Source: CATOSD01 sp965226695 (GTDB lineage Bacteria; Chloroflexota; Dehalococcoidia; Lucifugimonadales; CATOSD01). From it: a stretch of 64,000 nucleotides of DNA. Shown here piece after piece: positions 1 to 8,111 of this stretch. The position numbers were made by a program, and so were the translations under genes. The notes under the pieces were generated by a model, which did no database searches, had not been told where the DNA came from, and saw only the letters and a program-made list of their open reading frames with translations. Where the stretch lies: assembly GCA_965226695.1 (NCBI GenBank), contig OZ245405.1:1302001-1366000 (forward strand). Reading direction: 5' to 3'. The number at the start of each line of letters is the position of its first letter. Position 1 is the stretch's first letter.

Positions 1-289
1 TGCCGCGCCGCACGCTGGAGCTGTCCACCGTGTCGTCGTGTACCAGCGTCGCTATGTGCAGCGCCTCTACCGCCGTCGCCATGATCTCCGTCACGCGCGG
101 GTCGTGCTCGTGGAATGAAGACGACAGCAGCGTCAGCGCGGGGCGTATCCGTTTGCCAACTGTGTCGAACACGTGGGAGAGCAGCTTGGCGAGAAAGCTG
201 GAGCGTATCTCCGGCATCGTCCTGAGGCTGCGATCCACGCGGGCCAGGCGCTCTTCGATTGGCGCGTAGATGGTGGTTGCTACTTGCAA
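1..289 (-). CDS. Polyprenyl diphosphate synthase, N-terminal part (runs off window)
   Basis: Trans-isoprenyl diphosphate synthases condense isopentenyl diphosphate onto an allylic primer to make the long-chain lipid tail of quinones or glycan carriers. About 96 N-terminal residues are visible. They contain GKRIRPALTLL (the substrate-binding GKRxRP motif) and ALHIATLVHDDTVDSS with the first Asp-rich motif in the short DDxxD form, followed by RRG. I chose a TTG start at 287-289 because GGAAGG lies six bases upstream and no ATG fits the frame before the conserved region. It lies 24 bases downstream of metG on the same strand. The C-terminus, with the second Asp-rich motif, is outside the window, so chain length cannot be judged. 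Confidence 0.85.
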   Translation of the reverse strand, partial: MQVATTIYAPIEERLARVDRSLRTMPEIRSSFLAKLLSHVFDTVGKRIRPALTLLSSSFHEHDPRVTEIMATAVEALHIATLVHDDTVDSSSVRRG

Positions 290-313
290 TGTCTGCCTTC
301 CGGCGGTGGCGGC

Positions 314-1981
314 TCAGGCGCCGAGCCGCTGCGTCTCGGACTCCGCCATCGCCTCGTCGAGCTTTGCGAATAGGGGTTCGGGCCGGCCGATTCGCCTCCC
401 TGGCACCGTCGCGGCCGGGTCCCAGGCCCAGCCGGCCTCTGTCACGCTGCCGTCGAAACCGAGCATCGTGTGGAGGCGCTCCGAGCTGAACGGTATGAAC
501 GGATAGAGTAGCGTCTTGAGGCAGTCGATGACTGCCAGGCCCGTCCACAGCGCTGCGCCGGCCTTCGTCCGATCCTCGCGCACGCTCCGCCAGGGCGCGG
601 CCTGTTCGAGATAGCGGTTGGCCGCCTGTGCCAGGCCCATGGCGGTGTTCAGGGCGAGCCTGAGGCGCACGGCCTCGAGGCTGGCGGTCGTCCGGTCGAA
701 ACGCTCCCGCGCCTCGCCCAGCAACGCCGCGCTGAGCTCGTCGGGTTCGCCCGGCTCGGGGACCACTCCGTCGAAGTTGCGGCTCACCATTGTCAGCACG
801 CGATTCACCAGGTTGCCGTAGGTGGCCACCAACTCGTCGTTGTTGCGCCTCACGTACTCCCGCCACGAAAAGTCCGAGTCGCTCGTCTCAGGCATTCCGG
901 CCGCGATCACGTAGCGCAGCGCGTCCGGGTCGTAGCGGTCCAGGTACTCCGGTAGCCAGATGGCCCAGTTTCGGCTGGTGGAGAGCTTGAAACCTTCCAG
1001 GTTCATGTACTCGTTCGCCGGAACGTCGTATGGCAGGTTCAGCCCGCCGTAGCCCAGCAGCAGCGCCGGCCAGATTATCGTGTGGAAGGGTATGTTGTCC
1101 TTCCCCATGAAGTAATACGAGCGCCCGTCGCTCTTCCAGAAGTCTTTCCAGCGCTCCGGCTCGCCGCGGTTCTTCGCCCACTCGATGGACGCCGACAGAT
1201 AGCCGATGACTGCCTCGAACCACACGTAGATGCGCTTGCCGTCGTAGCCCTCCAGCGGCAGCGGCACGCCCCAGTCGATGTCTCGCGTAATTGCGCGGTC
1301 GCGAAGGCCGCCCTCCAGGAACGAGATGGTGAAGTTCTTGACGTTCGACTTCCAGTGTTCCTGTTTGCGCGCCCACTCCAGAAGCTTATCCTCGAAGGCA
1401 GTCAGCCGGATGAAGAAGTGCTCCGTCTCCGAGAACTCCGGGGTGTTCCCACAGATACGGCAGGCGATGCCCTTCAGGTCGCGCGGGTCCAGCGTGCGGC
1501 CGCAGTTGTCGCACTGGTCGCCCCGCGCGCCATCGTAGTCGCAGTGCGGGCACACGCCCTCGACATAGCGGTCGGCCAGGAAGCGGTTGTCCGTACCGCA
1601 GTAGGGCATCTCCATCGTGCTCTTGTAGATGTGGCCGTTGTCGTGCAGCCGGGAGAAGATGTCCTGCGCGACCTGTTGGTGGTTCTCCGTGTGCGTGGTG
1701 GTGAACAGGTCGAATGTAATGCCGAGCCGCTCCCAGTTGTCGAGGAACTCGGTCTGGTACTCGCTGTAGACCTGCTCGGGGGTCACGCCGCGCTGCTCGG
1801 CGGTCAGGGTCACGGGGGTGCCGTGCGCGTCGCTTCCCGACACCATGAGCACGTCGCTGCCCTTCATGCGGTGGTAGCGCGCGAAGATGTCGGCGGGTAG
1901 GTACGCGCCTGCGACCTGCCCTATGTGTATCGAGCCGTTCGCGTAGGGCCACGCGACGGCCACCAGTATGCGCTCGGTCAT
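314..1981 (-). CDS. metG: Methionyl-tRNA synthetase
   Basis: Charges tRNA-Met for initiation and elongation; cytoplasmic class I synthetase. The 555-residue protein has the HIGH signature as HIGQ after PYANGSI near residue 19, a zinc knuckle region with CPHC, CDNC and CRIC pairs around residues 140-180 (the double-knuckle MetG1 type), and the KMSKS loop in the variant form FKLSTSR near residue 330. The length fits a version without the C-terminal dimerisation/tRNA-binding domain found in the E. coli enzyme. The ATG has GGGG six bases upstream. It lies between rsmI and the polyprenyl synthase on the same strand. Confidence 0.97.
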   Translation of the reverse strand: MTERILVAVAWPYANGSIHIGQVAGAYLPADIFARYHRMKGSDVLMVSGSDAHGTPVTLTAEQRGVTPEQVYSEYQTEFLDNWERLGITFDLFTTTHTENHQQVAQDIFSRLHDNGHIYKSTMEMPYCGTDNRFLADRYVEGVCPHCDYDGARGDQCDNCGRTLDPRDLKGIACRICGNTPEFSETEHFFIRLTAFEDKLLEWARKQEHWKSNVKNFTISFLEGGLRDRAITRDIDWGVPLPLEGYDGKRIYVWFEAVIGYLSASIEWAKNRGEPERWKDFWKSDGRSYYFMGKDNIPFHTIIWPALLLGYGGLNLPYDVPANEYMNLEGFKLSTSRNWAIWLPEYLDRYDPDALRYVIAAGMPETSDSDFSWREYVRRNNDELVATYGNLVNRVLTMVSRNFDGVVPEPGEPDELSAALLGEARERFDRTTASLEAVRLRLALNTAMGLAQAANRYLEQAAPWRSVREDRTKAGAALWTGLAVIDCLKTLLYPFIPFSSERLHTMLGFDGSVTEAGWAWDPAATVPGRRIGRPEPLFAKLDEAMAESETQRLGA

Positions 1982-2018
1982 GGGTGTCCCCGCGGGTGGA
2001 TTTCGATTGCTAATGTTA

Positions 2019-2858
2019 TCACAAACGCTTGTCGTCTTGGCCGGACTCGAGCCACATTCTGTAGGCGGCGCTGCGGCTTACTCCGCACTCCGCCGCGACG
2101 CGCGTCGTGGCGTCCCGCGCGCTCGCGCCCTCGGCCCTCAGCCGGGCCAGCAGGCGCCGCGCCGCCTCCTCGCGCTCCCCGGCGTCCGCGTCACATTCCG
2201 GTGCGCCGTCTATGACCAGGGTGAACTCGCCCCGCGGCTCGGTGAAGTGGGCCAGCGCCTCGGAGAGCGTGCCCCGGAACGTCTCCTCGTGAAGCTTGGT
2301 CAGCTCCCGGCACACGGCTGCCCTGCGGTCGCCGAGCGTGTCCAGTGCGTCCTGGAGGGCGGCCCGCAGCCGGTGCGGCGTCTCGAAGGCCACGAGGGGC
2401 GACGGATATTGCGCCAGCGAGCCGAGCAGCCGCCTGCGGTCTGCGGCGCGGCGCGGCAGAAATCCCAGGTGCGTCCACGTTGGCGCGGCTATCCCGGCCA
2501 CGGCCACGGCGGCCGTCACCGCCGACGCGCCCGGCACCACCACGACGGACGCGCCCGCAGCCGCCGCCTCGCGGGCCAGCTCCTGGCCCGGGTCGTTTAC
2601 GCTGGGCATCCCGGCGTCGGAGACCAGCGCCACGTCCCCCTCGCGCAGCGCGTCCAGCACGGCCCGCAGCCGGCCCGGCCCGCTGTGCTCGTGGTAGCTG
2701 ACGAGAGGCGTGTCTACCTCGTAGCGCGCGAGCAGCCTGCGTGTGACGCGGGTGTCCTCCGCCGCGATAAGGTCCACCTCGCGCAGCGTCCTGAGCGCCC
2801 GCAGCGTGATGTCCTCGAGGTTGCCTATGGGGGTTCCGACGATGTAAAGCGTTCTCAT
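2019..2858 (-). CDS. rsmI: 16S rRNA 2'-O-ribose C1402 methyltransferase
   Basis: RsmI methylates the ribose of C1402 in the decoding centre of 16S rRNA using S-adenosylmethionine. The protein is 279 aa, the usual family length. It begins MRTLYIVGTPIGNLEDIT, the conserved N-terminus, and has AEDTRVTRRLL, SDAGMPSVNDPG and the VVVPGASAVTAA tetrapyrrole-methylase fold motifs. The C-terminus carries a short helix-turn-helix-like tail (GVSRSAAYRMW). The frame stays open upstream to 3062, but that extension only translates a palindromic repeat and has no homology, so I start at 2858. It lies upstream of metG on the same strand with a 37-base gap. Confidence 0.95.
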   Translation of the reverse strand: MRTLYIVGTPIGNLEDITLRALRTLREVDLIAAEDTRVTRRLLARYEVDTPLVSYHEHSGPGRLRAVLDALREGDVALVSDAGMPSVNDPGQELAREAAAAGASVVVVPGASAVTAAVAVAGIAAPTWTHLGFLPRRAADRRRLLGSLAQYPSPLVAFETPHRLRAALQDALDTLGDRRAAVCRELTKLHEETFRGTLSEALAHFTEPRGEFTLVIDGAPECDADAGEREEAARRLLARLRAEGASARDATTRVAAECGVSRSAAYRMWLESGQDDKRL

Positions 2859-2944
2859 GCCACCGCGTCCGGGTCGCCCGTGTTGCCAGCCCGAATTGTG
2901 GGCTATTCGCCTCGATTGGGCAAGGTTTAGGGGGAGAACGGGAG

Positions 2945-3110
2945 TCCCCTCTCCCTCAGGGAGAGGGTCAGGGTGAGGGTGTAAAATCCCCCTCGATGGG
3001 GGGAAGGTCAGAGCCTGCCCCGTACTCGATTCGGGGATGGGGGTGAAGACGCAGCGCCGCACCGAGGTCGCTTCCCCCTCGATGGGGGAAGGTTAGGATG
3101 GGGGTGACAA
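2945..3110. repeat. Cluster of C-rich palindromic dispersed repeats
   Basis: The 343-base gap between rsmI and the molybdenum oxidoreductase holds several short palindromes and no gene. CCCTCTCCCT at 2947-2956 pairs with AGGGAGAGGG at 2958-2967. A CCCCCTCGATGGGGG-type unit occurs near 2988-3008 and again near 3074-3096, each followed by an AAGGTYAG tail. Elements of the form GATTCGGGGATGGGGGTGA occur near 3028-3046. The same units recur at 38671-38815, so this is a dispersed intergenic family comparable to REP elements. Confidence 0.8.
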
Positions 3111-3201
3111 CCCCGGCCCACCCGGCGTCCAGTGGCGCACCTACGCCACCATTAGGTATATTGAAGTATACAGGCCGCATATCTGCAATCGGGGTTGCGC
3201 C

Positions 3202-4770
3202 ATGAACGACACACCGCACCGCAAGGGCACTCTATGGGCGGACGCCCGGAAGCACTTCGCCTGGGGCGCGTTGGGGGCCGCAGCGATGACGCTCTTCACC
3301 TTTGCCGCGAGGTCGCTCGCGAGCGCACAGTCGGTGCTGGAGCTCGCCGCCGACTGGTTCACCATGCACCTGCCTCCGGAGCTGTTCGACCTGCTGCTGG
3401 AGAGCCTGCTGTTCAACGCGAAGCCCCTCATGTTCGCCGGACTGCTCGTGGCGCAGGTGGTGCTTGGCGGCGCGCTCGCCGCGCTGTACGGCCGCTACGC
3501 CACCGCGTATGCCAGGACAGAGATCCGCGTGTGGGTATTCGCGCTTGGCTTTGGCGTCGCGCTGTGGCTCGTCGCGATGGCGGCGCTGGTGCCGCTCTTC
3601 GGCGGCGGGTACTTCGGCGCGAACGTCACAGGCGGCATGGTCGGATTCCACGTCACCGCGCTTGGATCGGCGCTCGTGTACGCGCTGGTCATCGGCTTCT
3701 TCTTTTCGGGCGAGACACACGGCGCGACTTCCGGCACTTCCACGGGGACGTCGGACAGGCGGGCGTTCCTCAGGAAGGCCGGCGCGTGGGCCGCTGTGGT
3801 CGCGGCGGTCGCCATCGGCCTCAAGTTCGCAACCGACAGGCTCGGCGGCCAAATGGGCTCCAGCGGCACATTCCGTACGCAGGGCGTGTTGTCTACCGAA
3901 GTGACGCCCAACGATGAGTTCTATATCGTATCCAAGAACTTCATCGACCCGGAGGTGAAGGAGCAGGGGTGGATCCTGGAAATCGGCGGGCAGGTGGAGG
4001 TGCCCTACTGGGTCAACTACGACCAGCTAATCGCAATGCCCCCTGTCGAGGAGTACGTGACGCTGGAGTGCATCAGCAACCTGGTTGGCGGCGACCTGAT
4101 AAGCAACGCCAAGTGGAGGGGTGTGCCGCTGCGCATGTTCCTGGAGCGCGCCAGGCTGAAGCCCAGCGTCGTGGACATATCGTTCTACGCGCAGGACGGC
4201 TACAGCGAGAGCATACCCCTGGAGATGGCGATGCGAGACGAGGTGATAGTGGCCTACGAGATGAACGGCGAGCCGCTGCCGAGCAAGCACGGCTTCCCGG
4301 CTCGGCTCATCGTCCCCGGCTACTTCGGCCTCAAGCACGTCAAGTGGCTGACGAAGATCGAGCCGGTGGTGCACGATTTCCGGGGCTACTGGCAGCAGCG
4401 GGGCTGGACGGACGTCCCGTGGGTCAAGACGTTCTCCCGCATCGACGTGCCGTCGCACATGTCCGTCATCGAGGGCGGCATGCTTTCCCTCGGCGGCGTG
4501 GCGTTCGCGGGCGACCGCGGCATCTCCAATGTCGAGGTCAGCCTGGACGACGGCGCGACCTGGACTCCCGCGACCAGCATCAGCGAGCCGCTGTCGCCGT
4601 ACACGTGGGTCATCTGGCGGGCCGAGTTGCCCATCCCCGGCGCGCCCGAGTTCGGGGTGCGCGTCCGCGCCACCGACGGCGACGGCGAGGCACAGACGGC
4701 CATGCTCGCCAAGTCCCTGCCCAGCGGCGCAACGGGCCACCACGCGATACGGCTGGAGGCGGGGGCGTAG
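3202..4770 (+). CDS. Membrane-anchored sulfite oxidase-family molybdenum oxidoreductase with internal Tat motif
   Basis: A 522-aa protein in two parts. Residues 1-170 contain four predicted membrane spans (about 20-40, 76-98, 108-133, 147-169). After a Gly/Thr/Ser linker there is a twin-arginine motif, DRRAFLRK at residues 185-192, followed by a fifth hydrophobic stretch. Residues about 230-520 match the sulfite-oxidase/YedY molybdopterin fold: LECISNLVGGDL carries the expected Mo-ligand Cys, GFPARLIVPGYFG is a typical core motif, and the C-terminal part resembles the Mo-co dimerisation domain. In this arrangement Sec would insert the first spans and Tat would export the folded cofactor domain. 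The substrate is unknown. A cupredoxin gene follows 18 bases downstream and could be its electron partner. The ATG at 3202 is the first in frame. Confidence 0.88.
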   Translation: MNDTPHRKGTLWADARKHFAWGALGAAAMTLFTFAARSLASAQSVLELAADWFTMHLPPELFDLLLESLLFNAKPLMFAGLLVAQVVLGGALAALYGRYATAYARTEIRVWVFALGFGVALWLVAMAALVPLFGGGYFGANVTGGMVGFHVTALGSALVYALVIGFFFSGETHGATSGTSTGTSDRRAFLRKAGAWAAVVAAVAIGLKFATDRLGGQMGSSGTFRTQGVLSTEVTPNDEFYIVSKNFIDPEVKEQGWILEIGGQVEVPYWVNYDQLIAMPPVEEYVTLECISNLVGGDLISNAKWRGVPLRMFLERARLKPSVVDISFYAQDGYSESIPLEMAMRDEVIVAYEMNGEPLPSKHGFPARLIVPGYFGLKHVKWLTKIEPVVHDFRGYWQQRGWTDVPWVKTFSRIDVPSHMSVIEGGMLSLGGVAFAGDRGISNVEVSLDDGATWTPATSISEPLSPYTWVIWRAELPIPGAPEFGVRVRATDGDGEAQTAMLAKSLPSGATGHHAIRLEAGA

Positions 4771-4788
4771 GGCGTTGTTAGGGGATGC

Positions 4789-5238
4789 TTGCAAGCACTG
4801 AATAGATTCCTAGTCTTTACGGTCATGGTGTGCGTCCTTGTGCTCTCTGCAGATTGCGGTGGGCGCGGCCCAGATGCGACGGTGAGTGTACCAATATCTG
4901 TGCCAACGGTTGATCCTACGCCTGCGCCGACACCCCCGCCCATCGAAGGCCACTTCACCGTCGACGTGGCGTTGCTCGACAACGACGGCGAGGGGCCGTA
5001 CACATTTTCGCCCGCAGAGTTTAGCTTCAAGGTTGGCGACGTGGTGATTTTCTCGCTCACTTCCGAGTCGGTGTACCACACGTTCACCATCGACAACACC
5101 AGCCTCGACGTGGATGTGGAAGCAGGTGAGGTCACGTACGTCTCCAACGCTTTCGACGAGCCGGGCACGTACAGCCTCCTCTGCATCGTCCATGAATTGA
5201 ACGGCATGGTGGGAACAATCACAGTTACCAAAGAATGA
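4789..5238 (+). CDS. Exported cupredoxin-like protein
   Basis: A 149-aa protein with an N-terminal hydrophobic segment (FLVFTVMVCVLVLS) ending in DCGG; Asp before the Cys departs from the usual lipobox, so lipidation is uncertain. A Pro/Thr-rich linker (residues about 38-52) leads into a cupredoxin fold of about 95 residues. The type-1 copper ligands are all visible: His in VYHTF, then Cys, His and Met in LLCIVHELNGM. Blue copper proteins carry single electrons outside the membrane. Its position directly after the molybdenum oxidoreductase suggests that pairing, which is inference. TTG at 4789 is chosen because the nearby ATG at 4785 hits a stop after six codons; GGGG lies upstream. Confidence 0.82.
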   Translation: MQALNRFLVFTVMVCVLVLSADCGGRGPDATVSVPISVPTVDPTPAPTPPPIEGHFTVDVALLDNDGEGPYTFSPAEFSFKVGDVVIFSLTSESVYHTFTIDNTSLDVDVEAGEVTYVSNAFDEPGTYSLLCIVHELNGMVGTITVTKE

Positions 5239-5297
5239 AAATGCCATGGCACCAATAATCGGAGCTGCGGGCTGGAGGTTCGCCCCCGTCCCGCGGG

Positions 5298-5327
5298 TTG
5301 TAATGGGCCTAGCCTCATGGCTATAAT
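5298..5327 (+). promoter_or_regulatory. Sigma70-type promoter upstream of dnaJ
   Basis: TTGTAA at 5298-5303 and TATAAT at 5322-5327 are separated by 18 bases, about 100 bases before the dnaJ start. The -10 box is a perfect consensus. I see no CIRCE inverted repeat or other heat-shock operator around it. Confidence 0.55.
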
Positions 5328-5423
5328 TCGTTGCGTGCGCAGACACCCCATGACAGCCAGTTCGCGACGTGCCGGGGTGAGCCAATTCCTCGACCGTCGC
5401 GCGGGTCGAAGCCTGGACCGTAG

Positions 5424-6557
5424 ATGACTACACAGAAGCGAGACTATTACGACGTGCTGGGCGTCGCACGCGGGGCCTCCGAGGAGGACATCCGCAAGGC
5501 GTTCCGCAAAATGGCGCTCGAGTACCACCCCGACCGCAACAAGTCGGACGACGCCACCGAGAAGTTCAAGGAGATAAACGAGGCCTACCAGGTCCTCTCC
5601 GACGCCAGGAAGCGCGCCGCCTACGACCAGTTCGGCCACGCGGGCGTTAGCGGCAACGGGGGACGCGGCTTCGAGGGCTTCGACAACTTTGGCGGCTTTG
5701 GCGACATCTTCGACGCGTTCTTCGGTGGCGGTCCGACGACCGCGCGCGCCAACGCGCCGCACCGCGGCGCCGACCGCGAAATGGTGGTTGACTTGTCGTT
5801 TGACGAGGCGGTCTTTGGCGTGGACAGGGAAATCGAGGTGCGCCGCGTCGAGATCTGCCGCGAGTGCCGCGGCGGCAGGAGCGCGCCCGGCAGCACGCCG
5901 ACCACGTGCGTCAACTGCAACGGCGCCGGACGCATACGCCGCTCGCAACAGGGCATATTCGGACACTTCAGCCAAGTTATGACCTGCGGCTCCTGCCGAG
6001 GAGAGGGCAAGGTCATCTCCGACCCCTGCCCGACCTGCCGCGGCTCCGGTCGCGAGGAGAGGCGCCGCAAGCTGGAGGTGTCCGTGCCCGCCGGCGTCGA
6101 CTCCGGCACCCAGATACGCCTCACTGGCGAGGCCGACCACGGCGCGAACGGCGGAAGGCCGGGCGACCTGTACGTGTCGCTGCGCGTCAGCCCACACGAG
6201 TTCTTCGAGCGAGAAGGCAACGACATCCTCTACACCATGCGTGTCAACGTGGCCCAGGCCGCGCTGGGCGCCGACCTGAAGGCGCCGACGCTCGAGGACG
6301 AAGACGGTCTTCAGGTGAGCATCGCCGCCGGTACGCAGAGCGGCGAGGTGTTGCGTTACAGAGGCAAAGGCGTGCCGCACCTGCGCCGGAACCGGCGCGG
6401 CGACCAGCTCGTGCAGGTCATCGTCGAGATGCCCAGGTCGCTCAACGACGAGCAGGTCAGGCTCTTCCAGGAGCTCGCGCTCAGCTTCGGTGTCGACGCG
6501 CCCGAGAGGGACAAGGGCTGGCTAGGCAAGATCAAGGACGCTCTTGCCGGCAGCTAG
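5424..6557 (+). CDS. dnaJ: Chaperone DnaJ (Hsp40)
   Basis: Co-chaperone that delivers unfolded clients to DnaK and stimulates its ATPase. The 377-aa protein is a full type I DnaJ: J domain with the HPD tripeptide (EYHPDRNK, about residue 33), a Gly/Phe-rich linker (residues about 75-105), four zinc-binding repeats beginning CRECRGGR, CVNCNGAG, CGSCRGEG and CPTCRGSG, then the two C-terminal substrate-binding beta domains. No dnaK or grpE is nearby. The prmA start codon follows the dnaJ stop with no gap, so the two are translationally coupled. Confidence 0.97.
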   Translation: MTTQKRDYYDVLGVARGASEEDIRKAFRKMALEYHPDRNKSDDATEKFKEINEAYQVLSDARKRAAYDQFGHAGVSGNGGRGFEGFDNFGGFGDIFDAFFGGGPTTARANAPHRGADREMVVDLSFDEAVFGVDREIEVRRVEICRECRGGRSAPGSTPTTCVNCNGAGRIRRSQQGIFGHFSQVMTCGSCRGEGKVISDPCPTCRGSGREERRRKLEVSVPAGVDSGTQIRLTGEADHGANGGRPGDLYVSLRVSPHEFFEREGNDILYTMRVNVAQAALGADLKAPTLEDEDGLQVSIAAGTQSGEVLRYRGKGVPHLRRNRRGDQLVQVIVEMPRSLNDEQVRLFQELALSFGVDAPERDKGWLGKIKDALAGS

Positions 6558-7472
6558 GTGTCCGATTTGAAGTGGCTGGAGCTCAGCGTAAGCGCGCCCC
6601 CCGAGTTCGTCGAACCGCTTTCCCACATCTTCTACCGCTACGGGCACGGCGGCGTGGCGCTCGAACAGCAGGGCGGCTTCAATCCCGACGAGGGCGAGAC
6701 TGCCAGCGAGACTGCCTGGGTTACGCTCAAGACCTATCTCCCCATCAACGAGTCCACGGACGAGCGCCGCAACCTCATCGACGTCGGTGTCCGGCTGGTG
6801 GCCCACGTCGGCCCGGTGACGGAGCTTGTCGCCCGCACGGTCGACGAGGACGAGTGGCAGAATAGCTGGAAGGAGCACTTCCACGTGTTGCGGGTTGGAC
6901 GGCGGCTGGTGGTCAAGCCCACCTGGCGGGAGTACGACCCTCGGCCAACGGACGTGGTCATCGTGCTCGATCCGGGCATGGCGTTCGGCACCGGGCACCA
7001 TCCCACCACCCGCTCGTGCCTCGAGCAGCTCGAGCGCCTGGTCGCGCCGGGAGCGTCGGTGCTCGACTTCGGATGCGGCTCAGGAATTCTCTCCATCGCG
7101 GCGTCCAAGCTGGGCGCGAGCAGCGTGCTGGGCGTGGAGGCCGACTCCTCCGCGGTGCGCGTGGCCAAGCAGAACGCCCGCGAAAACGGGGTGCAACACA
7201 ACGTGCTCGTAGTCGAGGGTACGCTGCCCCGCCCCGAAGCGCGTCCCGGAGCGTTCGACGTGGCGGTGGCGAACATCTCGGCCAAGGTGGTATCCGAAGC
7301 GTCGACGGAGTTGGTGAAGGCCGTCAAGCCCGGCGGAGCCGTCATCGCGTCGGGGATAATCGTGGACAACAAGGCCGTCGTGGAGCGGTCGATGGCCGCC
7401 GCGGGCGCGGTGCTGTCGGACACCATCGTGGACGGCGACTGGGTGACGCTCGTGTATTCGACCGGCGGGTGA
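6558..7472 (+). CDS. prmA: Ribosomal protein L11 methyltransferase
   Basis: Trimethylates lysines and the N-terminus of ribosomal protein L11 with S-adenosylmethionine. The 304-aa protein has an N-terminal L11-binding domain and a class I methyltransferase core: FGTGHHPTTRSCL before motif I, then LDFGCGSGILSIAA as the SAM-binding glycine loop, and VANISAK as the catalytic NI-type motif. The start is a GTG immediately after the dnaJ TAG, which implies coupling. A dnaJ-prmA order is common in several phyla. Downstream is a degraded two-gene unit on the opposite strand. Confidence 0.94.
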   Translation: MSDLKWLELSVSAPPEFVEPLSHIFYRYGHGGVALEQQGGFNPDEGETASETAWVTLKTYLPINESTDERRNLIDVGVRLVAHVGPVTELVARTVDEDEWQNSWKEHFHVLRVGRRLVVKPTWREYDPRPTDVVIVLDPGMAFGTGHHPTTRSCLEQLERLVAPGASVLDFGCGSGILSIAASKLGASSVLGVEADSSAVRVAKQNARENGVQHNVLVVEGTLPRPEARPGAFDVAVANISAKVVSEASTELVKAVKPGGAVIASGIIVDNKAVVERSMAAAGAVLSDTIVDGDWVTLVYSTGG

Positions 7473-7500
7473 GTCGGGGTGGGTCACCGGCCCGGCGTGG

Positions 7501-7808
7501 TCAGGCTTTCATGCCGGTAACCGCATTGTAGAGCCATTCCGGCGCGAAGTCCGCGCCGTTGCCCCAGCAGATGCAGTTCCACTCGAAGCTTAGCCTCACC
7601 GTGGCGAAGTATGCCAAATTCTTGAGCGGCTCAAAAACCGGCCCCCAATTTCGTTCTCAAGGTCGATCACGCCTTCCGCGCCATCCCTGAACTTGACCCA
7701 GACTTTGTATTCACAGACGTACCTCGCATCGATCAACTGAGGGATTTCACCGATTAGCCCAGAGGGGCTATTCGGTTCAGCGGCATCCGTTGCCTTGCCA
7801 GTGTCCAA
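7501..7808 (-). pseudogene. DUF2442-family gene, frameshifted
   Basis: The first 53 codons read as a DUF2442 domain (DARYVCEYKVWVKFRDGAEG then VIDLENEIGG). The frame then breaks at a run of five C (plus strand) at 7642-7646. Adding one base restores the expected continuation GPVFEPLKNLAYFATVRLSF and runs to a stop at 7501-7503 (ending in NAVTGMKA). The family is small (about 80-100 aa), and its gene often sits beside DUF4160, as here; such pairs are suspected but not proven toxin-antitoxin or defence-linked modules. The TTG start at 7808 overlaps the DUF4160 reading frame. Confidence 0.8.
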
Positions 7809-8011
7809 TTCTCTAACAACTCCTCCCTATGAAGGTCCAGCCATTCCAGAATAAGCCTCCGTGCTCTGGTTGGGAAGCGGCCTCTAAGCGAGCCGTCATG
7901 GATGTTCACGGAAATCTCATGCCTGCCGTAGAGGGCATGGAAGTGTGGCGGTGGATGCTCGTTCTAGTGGAGCAGGACAACAATGCCGTAGAATCTGCTT
8001 ATCTCCGGCAC
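7754..8011 (-). pseudogene. DUF4160-family gene with in-frame stop
   Basis: Read on the minus strand from GTG at 8011, the sequence translates as a typical DUF4160 protein: VPEISRFYGIVVLLH, a stop codon TAG (7964-7966), then NEHPPPHFHALYGRHEISV, and on to LILEWLDLHREELLENW and a natural stop at 7754-7756. The stop replaces a residue just before the conserved EHPPPHFHA motif, where family members have an aromatic residue, so one base change from TAC or TAT explains it. Its 3' end overlaps the frameshifted DUF2442 gene. Both members of the pair are therefore damaged. Confidence 0.78.
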
Positions 8012-8111
8012 TTTAGTTTTTCTCAAAGAACTGTATCCCTTGTGTGCGTGGGAGTTGACAAGTGAACTGAGACTTCCAGGCAGCGCCAGCTGCACTTGCA
8101 GAGCTCAGGTG

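Noticed and set aside
2859..3062. 68-residue N-terminal extension of rsmI
   Set aside because: It translates the palindromic repeat (PHPDPLPEGEG) and noncoding sequence; the family N-terminus is at 2858.
2945..3110. CRISPR array
   Set aside because: The units are palindromes of variable spacing with no unique spacers of constant length, and no cas genes are present.
4386..6380. 664-codon open frame on the minus strand
   Set aside because: It is antisense to the molybdenum enzyme, cupredoxin and dnaJ genes and has no domain character; such long frames are common in GC-rich DNA.
7829..8065. 78-codon plus-strand frame
   Set aside because: It is the antisense of the broken DUF4160 gene, whose minus-strand translation matches the family strongly.
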